From contig NZ_LUUG01000059.1 in the NCBI RefSeq assembly GCF_001644035.1, positions 1 through 64,000 of the forward strand: a stretch of 64,000 nucleotides of DNA, given 5' to 3'. The notes beneath the pieces were generated by a model that was given only the letters and a program-made list of their open reading frames with translations, had not been told where the DNA came from and searched no databases. Positions within the stretch are counted from its first letter, which is position 1. Each line of letters opens with the position of its first letter. A program made the position numbers and the translations under genes. Shown piece after piece: positions 25,626-34,017 of this stretch. Origin of the DNA: Methylomonas methanica. GTDB taxonomy: Bacteria > Pseudomonadota > Gammaproteobacteria > Methylococcales > Methylomonadaceae.

Positions 25626-27280
25626 TGTCTACTTCAGTAAAACCTAACCGCAATGCGCCCTGCCCCTGCGGCAGTGGCAAAAAATACAAAGTATGCTGTG
25701 CAAATCGCGAATCACAGGATGCCACTAAATCGGCAGTCGACTTGCAATGGCTACATAGTCAAGCTCAGCTGGCTGTTGCTGATTCTAATTTCGCTGATGC
25801 CGAACAATATTTCCGTCAATTGAGCGTATTAAAACCCAGCGACGCCTACTATCGCGCCAGCCTTGGTCAGGCTTTGTGTTGGTTGAAGCGTAAAAAAGAA
25901 GGCGTCGGGCAACTGCTGCAGGCGGCGCGTTTGCTGGAACGGCAAGTGAGTAAAAGCCGTGATCCCCGCTTTCTAGTGGAGCTCTCCAGCCAGCTCATGC
26001 ACTGGGGAGAAGCCGGAATGGGAGAAAAGCTGGCTCGCTTGGCAGTCGCGTTAGCGCCCAATTCGCCAGTCACGCTGAATAATCTAGCCCTGTGTTTGAC
26101 TCGAATTAACCGTAATAAAGAAGCTTTACCGATTGCCCAGAAGGTTTGTCAACTACTTCCCGACCACCCGGGATGCAATATTGCGTTGGCGATCTTGGAA
26201 GCACAATTGCTGGAGCGTGAGCAAGCGCTAAATCGATTGGACAGAGTCATTGAACGCAACGATGACCCGGAACAAACCGCACGGGCCTGGCTGGAAAAGG
26301 CCATCATATTAGACAAGCTCGGTCGATTCGACGAAGCGTTTACCAGTATGGGCATGGCCGGAGACAAGCACGCCGCAATCTCCCCCTTTAACCCGGAACA
26401 GCGCGAAATGATTTTCGATACCTTGGATCGTAATCGCGGCGGATTCGATCAAAACCTGTTACAACGTTGGCCAGTGGAATCGTTGATCGATGATGGCTTG
26501 CCCGCTCCGGCGTTTTTATTGGGTTTTTTGCGTTCCGGGACAACGTTGACTGAACAGGTACTCGGCTCTCACCCGAAGCTGCTTGCAACCGATGAAAGCA
26601 CTATCGTCCATGAGTTGACACAGGAACTTGAACGGATAAGTGGCGTAGTTGGCAATCACGCCAAGGCTCTTCGCTCCCTGACAAATAATCACATCAAGCA
26701 ATTGCGCCAGTTTTATTGGCGCCGGATGCGCGAAGAATTCGGCGAAGACGTCATGCGCCGCCAGGTAGTGGACAAGAATGCGCTGAACACTATTGATCTA
26801 GGCGTGATCAGCGTAGTGTTTCCCGAAGCCAAAATTCTATTTGCTTTGCGAGATCCGAGAGACGTCTGCCTGAGTTGTTTCATGCAGGCATTTAGCCCAT
26901 CTCCAGCAACTATTAATCTATCGTCGTGGAGTGGCATCGCCAGACAGTACACCGCAGTGATGAGCTATTGGCTTGAAATCAGAGACCTTATTCAACCCGC
27001 TTTCCTGGAGTTGCGTTACGAGGATACTGTCACCGATTTCGAAGCGGCTTATCAGCGAGTTTTCGAGTTTTTAGGTGTGGAATGGCATGCTTCGGTTAAC
27101 AAGTTTCACGAACGCGCTAAGGGGCGTTATATTTCAACACCCAGTTTTGCCGCTGTTTCGCAACCCATTTATAACTCGTCGCTTAATCGCTGGGTGAATT
27201 ATCGAAATCATTTCGATACCATCAGTTTGCAGTTGCAGCCCTTTATTGAAGCATTCGGATACGCTGTCAATCTCGGCTAA
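25625..27280 (+). CDS. SEC-C / TPR / sulfotransferase protein
   Basis: 551 aa. An N-terminal SEC-C zinc motif (NAPCPCGSGKKYKVCC, residues 10-25) is followed by tetratricopeptide repeats (about 40-270; e.g. DAEQYFRQLSVLKPSDAYYRASLGQ in two halves). A PAPS-dependent sulfotransferase domain follows from about residue 295: the 5'-phosphosulfate loop is FLLGFLRSGTTLTEQVLGSH and the 3'-phosphate loop FALRDPRDVCLSCF. It probably sulfates a protein tyrosine or glycan, the TPR acting as substrate or partner platform. It starts within the stop of the frameshifted gene. No signal peptide is visible, so it is likely cytoplasmic. Confidence 0.85.
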   Translation: MSTSVKPNRNAPCPCGSGKKYKVCCANRESQDATKSAVDLQWLHSQAQLAVADSNFADAEQYFRQLSVLKPSDAYYRASLGQALCWLKRKKEGVGQLLQAARLLERQVSKSRDPRFLVELSSQLMHWGEAGMGEKLARLAVALAPNSPVTLNNLALCLTRINRNKEALPIAQKVCQLLPDHPGCNIALAILEAQLLEREQALNRLDRVIERNDDPEQTARAWLEKAIILDKLGRFDEAFTSMGMAGDKHAAISPFNPEQREMIFDTLDRNRGGFDQNLLQRWPVESLIDDGLPAPAFLLGFLRSGTTLTEQVLGSHPKLLATDESTIVHELTQELERISGVVGNHAKALRSLTNNHIKQLRQFYWRRMREEFGEDVMRRQVVDKNALNTIDLGVISVVFPEAKILFALRDPRDVCLSCFMQAFSPSPATINLSSWSGIARQYTAVMSYWLEIRDLIQPAFLELRYEDTVTDFEAAYQRVFEFLGVEWHASVNKFHERAKGRYISTPSFAAVSQPIYNSSLNRWVNYRNHFDTISLQLQPFIEAFGYAVNLG

Positions 27281-27359
27281 CTCCAGGTTCTAAAATATAC
27301 GAAGGCGAGGCGTATGGCGATCTCCGATTTGAACCAATTGCCCCACTGCAAACAAAATC

Positions 27360-28727
27360 TCACAGTTCCGCAAGCACGGATAACGCTTCTTGAATATTGC
27401 TGACCGCATGGATTTGCAAGTTCTTCACCGCATCCTTGGGCTTATTGCTTTTCGGGATGATCGCTCGCTTGAAACCGTGCTTGGCGGCTTCGTTAAGGCG
27501 AGCATGACCGTTGGCAACCGGGCGAATCTCGCCGTTTAAACCCACCTCGCCGAAGAAAACCGTATCGTAGGGAATGATGCGGTCGCGTAGACTGGAGACC
27601 ACGCCAATCATGATCGCCAGGTCGCTGCTGGTTTCAGTGACTTTAATGCCGCCGACCACGTTGGCGTAAATCTCGTCATTGCCGGTGAATATCCCGCCGT
27701 GGCGCGACAACACCGCCAACAACATGGCCAGCCGGTTTTGATCCAGGCCCACCGCCAGTCGGCGCGGATTGCCGTACTGGCTTTCCGTAACCAGCGCTTG
27801 AATCTCCACCAGCAAAGGCCGGGTACCTTCCCATAATACGGTCACCACACTGCCCGGCGAGGGCTTTTCGGCGCGGGATAAAAACATTGCCGACGGATTT
27901 TTCACTTCCTTCAAGCCGCTGCTTTCCATCGCAAAAAAGCCCAGTTCGCCGACGCTGCCGAAGCGATTCTTGTCGGCGCGCAACACTCTAAAGCGCGAAT
28001 CGTCTGTGGACGACAACACCACTTGGGCATCAACGATGTGGCTTAAGGTCATCGGCCCGGCCAACGATTGATCCTTGGTGACGTGGCCGACCATGAAAAA
28101 CGACACGCCGGTGCGTTTGGCGTATTGCGTCAGATAGCTGGCCGACTCGCGCACCTGCGACACCGAACCGGGCGCCGAATCGGAATCTGCGGTATACATC
28201 ACCTGGATCGAATCGATGATCACCACCTTGGGCTGCTCTTCGTCCAGAATCTGGCAAATCTGCTGTACCGAAGTTTCGGCCAGCATCTTGATGCCGGCGG
28301 TATTCAGTTGCAGACGATGGGCGCGTTCGGCGATCTGTTGCAGCGACTCCTCACCTGAGACATATATCACCTGCAATTGGTGGGCGATATGAGCGATGGC
28401 TTGCAGAAGGATGGTACTCTTACCGGCACCCGGCGCGCCGCCGATCAACACCACGCTGCCGGTGACGATGCCGCCGCCCAGCACCCGATCGAATTCGGCC
28501 AGACCGGTGGAAATCCGCTCGGCTTGCGCCAAATTGACTTCCGACAACAAGCGCACTTCGCTGCGGCTACCGGCATAACCGGAATTATCGCGCGCGGTCT
28601 TACCACTACCCAGCTTCACTTCCTTGATACTATTCCAGGCCCCACACTGATTACATTGCCCGGACCAACCGGGATAATCGGCGCCGCATTCGGTACAGAC
28701 GTAAGCAGATTTTGATTTTTTTGCCAT
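27360..28727 (-). CDS. radA: DNA repair protein RadA
   Basis: 455 aa. RadA is a RecA-like branch-migration ATPase in recombinational repair. An N-terminal zinc finger (YVCTECGADYPGWSGQC, then NQCGAW), Walker A GGAPGAGKSTILLQ, the KNRFG motif (DKNRFGSVGELGFF) and a C-terminal Lon-protease-like domain with the SNKPKDA region are all present. It lies 14 bp downstream of the toxin gene on the same strand. Confidence 0.95.
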   Translation of the reverse strand: MAKKSKSAYVCTECGADYPGWSGQCNQCGAWNSIKEVKLGSGKTARDNSGYAGSRSEVRLLSEVNLAQAERISTGLAEFDRVLGGGIVTGSVVLIGGAPGAGKSTILLQAIAHIAHQLQVIYVSGEESLQQIAERAHRLQLNTAGIKMLAETSVQQICQILDEEQPKVVIIDSIQVMYTADSDSAPGSVSQVRESASYLTQYAKRTGVSFFMVGHVTKDQSLAGPMTLSHIVDAQVVLSSTDDSRFRVLRADKNRFGSVGELGFFAMESSGLKEVKNPSAMFLSRAEKPSPGSVVTVLWEGTRPLLVEIQALVTESQYGNPRRLAVGLDQNRLAMLLAVLSRHGGIFTGNDEIYANVVGGIKVTETSSDLAIMIGVVSSLRDRIIPYDTVFFGEVGLNGEIRPVANGHARLNEAAKHGFKRAIIPKSNKPKDAVKNLQIHAVSNIQEALSVLAEL

Positions 28728-28741
28728 TGGGATAAAGAGAT

Positions 28742-29098
28742 TTAGCTATTTAGCCACAAGCCAGCCAAGTCATAGCTGAGTTGCTGGTGGTGTTTGATTG
28801 CGAGCAAATACACTGCGTCGGTCGGTAAGTACAATAGTAAGTAGTCTTCCATAATATATTCGCGGATTGCCAAGTAGCGGTCGGCGAGTCGTTCTGTCAC
28901 GCTCATTGCTTCAACCGATTCGGGGCTATGGAGAGCAAACAATCGGCCCATTTCCGGATACCGCTCAAGATTAGGGATGACGGGATCGTTCAAGCTATCC
29001 AGCAACCGGTCGTAAGCCTGCGGAAAATTGTTCGTTTGCCAAAAGTCGTCGATGTCTTGCAAGTTGGCCAGGAAGTTGTCGGTAAAGCGTACCCGCAT
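28742..29098 (-). CDS. ParE/RelE-superfamily toxin
   Basis: 118 aa. The fold signature begins MRVRFTDNFLANLQDIDDFW, with PEMGRLFAL (RP-x-x-G-R-like turn) and a C-terminal strand pair YLLLYLPTDAVYLLAIKH characteristic of ParE/RelE toxins. Whether it cleaves mRNA or targets gyrase cannot be decided from sequence. It starts 3 bp after the antitoxin gene, forming a type II toxin-antitoxin operon upstream of radA. A read-through into radA is possible. Confidence 0.75.
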   Translation of the reverse strand: MRVRFTDNFLANLQDIDDFWQTNNFPQAYDRLLDSLNDPVIPNLERYPEMGRLFALHSPESVEAMSVTERLADRYLAIREYIMEDYLLLYLPTDAVYLLAIKHHQQLSYDLAGLWLNS

Positions 29099-29101
29099 CG
29101 G

Positions 29102-29404
29102 TCAAACGGATGCGGATTTGGTCCGACTTTGTTTAATCTGCTTTAAGGCTGCGCGGGCATCCTGGTGGCGGCCCGCCTCGACATCGGCTAGTCCGCGTTC
29201 GATTTCATGAAGTAACAATAAGTGGATATGCGCACGTTCCAGGCGATGGTAGTGATCCAAGCGTTCCGCGCCGATCAACGCGGCCACGCCTTCGCCGTTT
29301 TTGGTAATAATTTTTTCTTTACCGGTTTGCACTTCGGTCACTAAAGCGGATAACTGGGTCCGCGCCTCGGAAAACGGCACTATGTCGGCGGCAGCAATAC
29401 TCAT
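29102..29404 (-). CDS. Phd/YefM-type antitoxin
   Basis: 100 aa. The N-terminal SIAAADIVPFSEARTQLSAL, followed by EKIITKNGEGVAALIGAERL, is the standard Phd/YefM DNA-binding domain. The C-terminal helical part, HEIERGLADVEAGRHQDARA, would wrap the toxin. It is located directly upstream of the ParE-like gene in the usual antitoxin-first order and probably autorepresses. Confidence 0.82.
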   Translation of the reverse strand: MSIAAADIVPFSEARTQLSALVTEVQTGKEKIITKNGEGVAALIGAERLDHYHRLERAHIHLLLLHEIERGLADVEAGRHQDARAALKQIKQSRTKSASV

Positions 29405-29601
29405 GGCGACTCCTGATTAGCTTGCTCAAAATTTCGCTCAATATTATGATCTTTGGACTGATTTGCATAGCGAAACCTTCCGGTTTATCTCATCTTCTGC
29501 TGCCTATCTTTAACACACCAGCTTGACCACACATTTGGCGCTGTAGCGATTGGCTATGTGCCGGAGCTTACGAGTGATTAATGGTCAGGCGTTTTAAATC
29601 T

Positions 29602-29790
29602 GTTGCTATCGAGCCGTTGTGGTCTATCGCCCAATTTGATTCAATGGCAACAGTCTGGCCGTTACCGGCCATTATTTCTCCGCCGAATGATATACAGAAT
29701 GGAAGATCATATGCAGACCAATATAAATTATCGTGCCAAAGATCATTTTTCGGTAGATATACGGAAACTATCTATTTCTTGTTAGAACTA
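29602..29790 (+). repeat. Dispersed leader repeat, copy 1
   Basis: It resembles 43160-43332. Shared landmarks, in order, are a TTGTGGTCTATCGCCCAATTTGAT-like block (shown here in two parts: TTGTGGTCTATCGC and CAATTTGAT), CAATGGCAACAG, GATGATATACAGAA-like sequence, ATCATTTTTC and ATACGGAAACTAT. It ends about 15-20 bp before the start of the orphan gene at 29803. The other copy stands in the same position before a different orphan gene. Confidence 0.65.
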
Positions 29791-29802
29791 CGGAATGAGC
29801 AC

Positions 29803-30618
29803 ATGAATCGGTTCCTTAATATGAAGTCGCTGACCCTTGTATTGACCATCATCAGCGTCATAATCCCGGTTTGGATTTGGCGTTCCGATTTGGAATCGCG
29901 CTCATTGCAACTGCGGGTAGCCTCCCAGGTTAATCTACAGCCTGACAACGTCGGATCAATAAGCGGATTGCAGGTAGCAGTAGACGGCGTCCCGTTGAAG
30001 TCGCCATATTTGACGGTGCTCGAGCTTTCAAATGACGGTGACAAACCAATTCCTTCTGTAGATTTCGAGGCTCCATTAGAGATTCGCCTTGCGGAAGGAT
30101 CTGTTGTCGCCAGAGCCCAAGTCACGGAAACAAAGCCAAAGGATATCGAGGCTTCTTTGTCTTGGGAGACCCAGGCCATAAAAATCAAGCCGCTCCTGCT
30201 CAATCCGAAAGACATCGTCACAGTTTCTGTGCTTACCTCGGGAAAAAAGCCTGAGTTCGGCGCCCGATCACGGATCGCCGGAATATCAGTAGTTCCTATT
30301 GATGAAAATGTTGGCTACGCCTCACGATCTCAAAAAGCGGTGATGCTCTTCTTTGCGGCCTTGCTCTTATTCGTAGCTTCGGATATCACGAACTCCGGGG
30401 TGATGAGCAGCGAACCTATACGCCTGAGAAAACGGGCAGCAATACTTGTTTCAACTACAACCGGTCTCATTGGAGCCGCAGTTTTCATCGGCTTTCTCGA
30501 CACGATTGGCGTCACCGAGATGTCGTTAGTTGTACTCGCGTTCGTCGGAATGGTGTTTGCGTCAATTGTGCTATCCGTGTATTGGAACTGGAATTCAAAG
30601 TCAATTGAGCAAAAATGA
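29803..30618 (+). CDS. Orphan membrane protein
   Basis: 271 aa from the ATG at 29803. One N-terminal transmembrane segment (TLVLTIISVIIPVWIW) is followed by a beta-rich domain of about 150 residues (e.g. SPYLTVLELSNDGDKPIPSV). Three C-terminal hydrophobic segments come after this (AVMLFFAALLLFVASDI, AAILVSTTTGLIGAAVFIGF, LVVLAFVGMVFASIVLSV). No family is recognised. The upstream in-frame extension to 29581 is the dispersed leader repeat and is not coding. A SD-like GGAATGAG is near the start. Probably an accessory cassette. Confidence 0.6.
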   Translation: MNRFLNMKSLTLVLTIISVIIPVWIWRSDLESRSLQLRVASQVNLQPDNVGSISGLQVAVDGVPLKSPYLTVLELSNDGDKPIPSVDFEAPLEIRLAEGSVVARAQVTETKPKDIEASLSWETQAIKIKPLLLNPKDIVTVSVLTSGKKPEFGARSRIAGISVVPIDENVGYASRSQKAVMLFFAALLLFVASDITNSGVMSSEPIRLRKRAAILVSTTTGLIGAAVFIGFLDTIGVTEMSLVVLAFVGMVFASIVLSVYWNWNSKSIEQK

Positions 30619-30820
30619 AAGAAGTTCTGCCCGCACTAACACTCTGGTCAACCGGACAACCGAAAGCGGGGCACCTCTTCGAACGAGCCGCCTCGCGCGG
30701 TTGCCGGTTACCTAAACGTTAATCTTTCATTCAAAAATCCACCACGATAGCGGGATAAACAACGTTTGGCCGAAAACGTTATTCAGGAAGATCTGAGTCG
30801 GCACACACCCGAAATGTTTG

Positions 30821-32413
30821 TCAGTAAAACACCCTAAACAAGCGCTGAATCTGTCCAAATTCGTACAGATACGGTTGCGCCACATCCCGGTTGGCGGCGA
30901 CCACGATCAGGTCGTGGGAGAATACCGAGGTGTTGTACCAATTGAAACTGCCGTCGATGACGATGTAATCGTCGATCACGCAATACTTGCTGTGGATGGG
31001 CGAATACGGCACCGGCAAGTCGTCTTGCCCATAGACCAATCCCACCCGAATCCCGGCGTCGCGCAAACGTTGCACGGCCGGCAATAGCGGCCGGGCCAGT
31101 TCATCGGCCATGCTACGTTCAACGCCGATTTTGCCCTGCCGCGCCAGATGGCCGTTGAACAATAATTGCACATCCACACCACGGTCGCGGGCCTGGATCA
31201 AGGCATTGACGACGCTGTCGTGATGGTCGCCTAGCAAGTCGCCGATTAAAAACAAACACAGTTTCAGGGAACGGCGCGCGCGGTGAATTTCTGCCAATAT
31301 GGCGTGATGCGGCCGATAGGGCCGGCCATTGGCCATGGTTTGCCGGCCGAAGGTATACAGCAGATTGAACGGACTAAGTGGATCGATACCGTATTTTTGA
31401 ATCACCCCGCCACGCTGGCTCTGGAAAATGTTATCCAGCAAGCGGCATACGCCTTTGGAATGAAAACTCATCCCCGATTCCCAATTGGCCCACCAGCGAT
31501 CGAAGGTGATGTTGAACGAGCCGATGATGCAATCGTCGTCGTTGAAGATCACAAACTTGGTGTGCATGTCCGGCTCCACTTCGATCAAGTGGTGTTTGGG
31601 TGTGCAAAACACCCCCACCAGTTCAATGCCGGAACGCTTCAGGCGCGCATAATTCTGGCTATTGGTCAGTGTCATCTTCCGCCAATCGACAATACATTGC
31701 ACCCATACGCCCTGCTGACTGGCGTGTATCAAATGGTTGATAAAATCGCCGTCGTCTATGCAATCGACGCTGACTTTGATCGTGCATAAGCGGTCCGGCT
31801 GACTGTGTTTGGCCGCGATCACCTTATCGATATGGTCGTGAATAAAGCGCTTGGGATGATAAGGATGAAACTGCTGGCCCTTGGTAAATTTGGGCGTCAG
31901 TTGCAAGGAATCGAAATGATGGTTGTACCAGTCCACATCGCTTTGCAGTTGGCCGGGGTCCAGCTCGTAACTGCGGAAATGGTTGGGCGTCGCCCAATGC
32001 TCGTTAATGTGGCGTTGCTGCGGATGATTGTCCCGCAACTGGTCGCCGTCCATAAAAATATAGTCGTGCCGCGAGGCAATCGAATGCTCGCCCAAATGCA
32101 CGATAAACGAAAATTTGATGCAGCTGATCTTGCCGAACTGCCCGGAGTAGGGCATCACATAAAAATCCCGCGTCGAGCGTTTGTGCTTATCCCATTCCAC
32201 ATCGTAAGCATCAGTATCAACGATATAGGTTTCGCAAATCGACTCCCGATACACCTTCAATACCACCTTCAAATTGGCGGCAATGCCGTGCGACATGTCG
32301 AAATCTATCTTGCCCCAGCGGACGTCGAAGGTTTCCCTAAAATCGTTAGTGCGTTGGAAACAACCGCCCAGTTTGCCAAATACCGGTTTGGCGTAGTGTT
32401 CTGCTACTTGCAT
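30821..32413 (-). CDS. Phospholipase D-like protein with two HKD motifs
   Basis: 530 aa. Two HxKx4D motifs are intact: HTKFVIFNDDDCIIGSFN (His284, Lys286) and HSKYCVIDDYIVIDGSFN (His474, Lys476), giving one active site per chain. The enzyme would hydrolyse or transfer a phosphodiester, as in cardiolipin synthases, PLD or nucleases. About 170 N-terminal residues form a separate beta-rich domain I cannot name. There is no signal peptide or membrane helix, which argues against a cardiolipin synthase. It is last in a minus-strand series after the CBM21-EEP and GH57 genes (60 bp gap), so a role at glycogen or its surface is possible but inferred. Confidence 0.82.
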   Translation of the reverse strand: MQVAEHYAKPVFGKLGGCFQRTNDFRETFDVRWGKIDFDMSHGIAANLKVVLKVYRESICETYIVDTDAYDVEWDKHKRSTRDFYVMPYSGQFGKISCIKFSFIVHLGEHSIASRHDYIFMDGDQLRDNHPQQRHINEHWATPNHFRSYELDPGQLQSDVDWYNHHFDSLQLTPKFTKGQQFHPYHPKRFIHDHIDKVIAAKHSQPDRLCTIKVSVDCIDDGDFINHLIHASQQGVWVQCIVDWRKMTLTNSQNYARLKRSGIELVGVFCTPKHHLIEVEPDMHTKFVIFNDDDCIIGSFNITFDRWWANWESGMSFHSKGVCRLLDNIFQSQRGGVIQKYGIDPLSPFNLLYTFGRQTMANGRPYRPHHAILAEIHRARRSLKLCLFLIGDLLGDHHDSVVNALIQARDRGVDVQLLFNGHLARQGKIGVERSMADELARPLLPAVQRLRDAGIRVGLVYGQDDLPVPYSPIHSKYCVIDDYIVIDGSFNWYNTSVFSHDLIVVAANRDVAQPYLYEFGQIQRLFRVFY

Positions 32414-32473
32414 ATGGTGCTGCCTAATTAAACAAGCTTTATTTTAATTGTAAAATCGCCTTAGCAATTCAGT

Positions 32474-33970
32474 CTATAGCGGCTCAAAGGTCATCAGATA
32501 GCCGCAATGATCGGATACCGACCCGTAATCCTGCTCGGTGAATACGGTCCTTGCCGAGCAGGCGCGCAGGCCGCTGTCCTTGTCCATAAAAATGTAATCG
32601 ATTCGATAATCGTCGGCCAGATAATCCCGCCAATGCGCATCGTTCACCCGAAAAATTTGTTGAAACAGTGCCGGTGCGTTCGCGGCCAGATATTGATCTT
32701 CATACTGATGGCCGTTAACCACCAATTCGTAACCGGTCGAGCCGGCGGCGATATTGAAATCACCGCACAGCAAGGTCGCATCCACGTCTGCGCTGCGTTT
32801 GCCGTCCGCCCAGGCGGATAGGCGTTGAAACTGTTGCTGGAAGCCGTCTTCCCACCAGCTCAAATGTGCGGAAAACACATCGAGAGTACCGATATACGGC
32901 ACTTTGATACGCGCCGACACCACTTTACGGGAATGGATGCTGTAGGCATCGTGGCTATCCGATACGTAGCGGGCTTCTTGCTCAGCCAGTGGATATCGAC
33001 TGAGGATAGCCACGCCTTCGCGGAATTTATCGAAGCCCAAGTGCGACCAGTCCGTGTAGAGATGGAAAGGCTTAGGCAAACGCTGGTTGATGATATTCGC
33101 GGAATTGGACGGCCAATCGCCGCGCCCGTCATTCCAATACTCGGCCACTTCCTGCAGGCAGACTATATCAGCGCCCAGTTCGTCGATAGCATTGGCGATT
33201 TGCCAAAACTTCCGGTCTTGCTCGTCTTCCTGGTAGCAATGCAGATTCAAAATCAGCAGCCGCAGCGGCGTGCGGCTCAGGGCGTAATTTTGGCCGGCGT
33301 TGTTATCCCACAGCGTCTGCTCCTTGTTTTCGCAGCTGATGCTGTATTGCAGACGAAACGCATCCCCCACCCTGATCCGCCCGCTCCATACGTGAGCGAG
33401 ATGCAAGCCGGCGTAGACGGCTTTATTGGCCGATTTTCTTTGCGCCTGGCGGCGACAGCTGGTCGTATGACTGTGTTGCCAATTGTCGATAGTCCAATGT
33501 ATCGTCACATGGTCTATTTCCAATGCGGCATCCACCGCCAGCTTGATCGGCACGGAATGCTGACCGCCCTGAAGTTGTTCGGCGTGGCTCAATTGCAGTA
33601 TGGCTGCGGCACCGGTCAACCTGCCGCCGCAGCCGGCACCGCTGAAATAGTCGCCGCCTTCGTTGTTGTCCCAATACTCGCTGCCGGCTGCTTGCAGCCG
33701 CAAGGCAAAACGAATGTCGCCGGGTATATCGGCATGCGCCTGCGGCGGAAATACGATTTCGGCTTGCCAATACTCCTGCCCATCATTCGCCTTACGGTTG
33801 AATAAGGCCGGTAAAAAGTGCCAGACGCCGTCTTCGCCGGCCCAAACCACTTCCACCTGCTTGTGATAATCCAGGTCTGCGACTCGCATAAAAAACAGCA
33901 AGGATTGCTGACAGGCGGCGGCCTTGCCGGTGACGTTATTGGCTACATACAACAATTGGATGTTATCCAT
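32474..33970 (-). CDS. Two CBM21-like domains fused to an endonuclease/exonuclease/phosphatase domain
   Basis: 498 aa from the ATG at 33970, with a GGGGGAG site just upstream. Residues about 8-110 and 130-232 are two beta-sandwich modules, each ending in the signature of starch-binding CBM21 domains: YWDNNEGGDYF (99-109) and LWDNNAGQNYAL (220-231). Residues about 236-495 are an EEP metal-dependent phosphodiesterase domain with LNLH (Asn242), CLQE (Glu274), SAHLS, CGDFN (Asp404, Asn406), DYIFM and SDH (487-488), all catalytic elements present. The combination suggests a phosphodiesterase or phosphatase that docks on alpha-glucan. It lies in a series between the PLD-like and GH57 genes. Confidence 0.78.
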   Translation of the reverse strand: MDNIQLLYVANNVTGKAAACQQSLLFFMRVADLDYHKQVEVVWAGEDGVWHFLPALFNRKANDGQEYWQAEIVFPPQAHADIPGDIRFALRLQAAGSEYWDNNEGGDYFSGAGCGGRLTGAAAILQLSHAEQLQGGQHSVPIKLAVDAALEIDHVTIHWTIDNWQHSHTTSCRRQAQRKSANKAVYAGLHLAHVWSGRIRVGDAFRLQYSISCENKEQTLWDNNAGQNYALSRTPLRLLILNLHCYQEDEQDRKFWQIANAIDELGADIVCLQEVAEYWNDGRGDWPSNSANIINQRLPKPFHLYTDWSHLGFDKFREGVAILSRYPLAEQEARYVSDSHDAYSIHSRKVVSARIKVPYIGTLDVFSAHLSWWEDGFQQQFQRLSAWADGKRSADVDATLLCGDFNIAAGSTGYELVVNGHQYEDQYLAANAPALFQQIFRVNDAHWRDYLADDYRIDYIFMDKDSGLRACSARTVFTEQDYGSVSDHCGYLMTFEPL

Positions 33971-34017
33971 AGCTCCCCCTGGAGGTTGGTTAGGCAGTGC
34001 CCAAAACAAGCGTCTGT

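Noticed and set aside
32825-33805. 326-codon plus-strand open frame
   Set aside because: Antisense to the CBM21-EEP gene, whose motifs are unmistakable.
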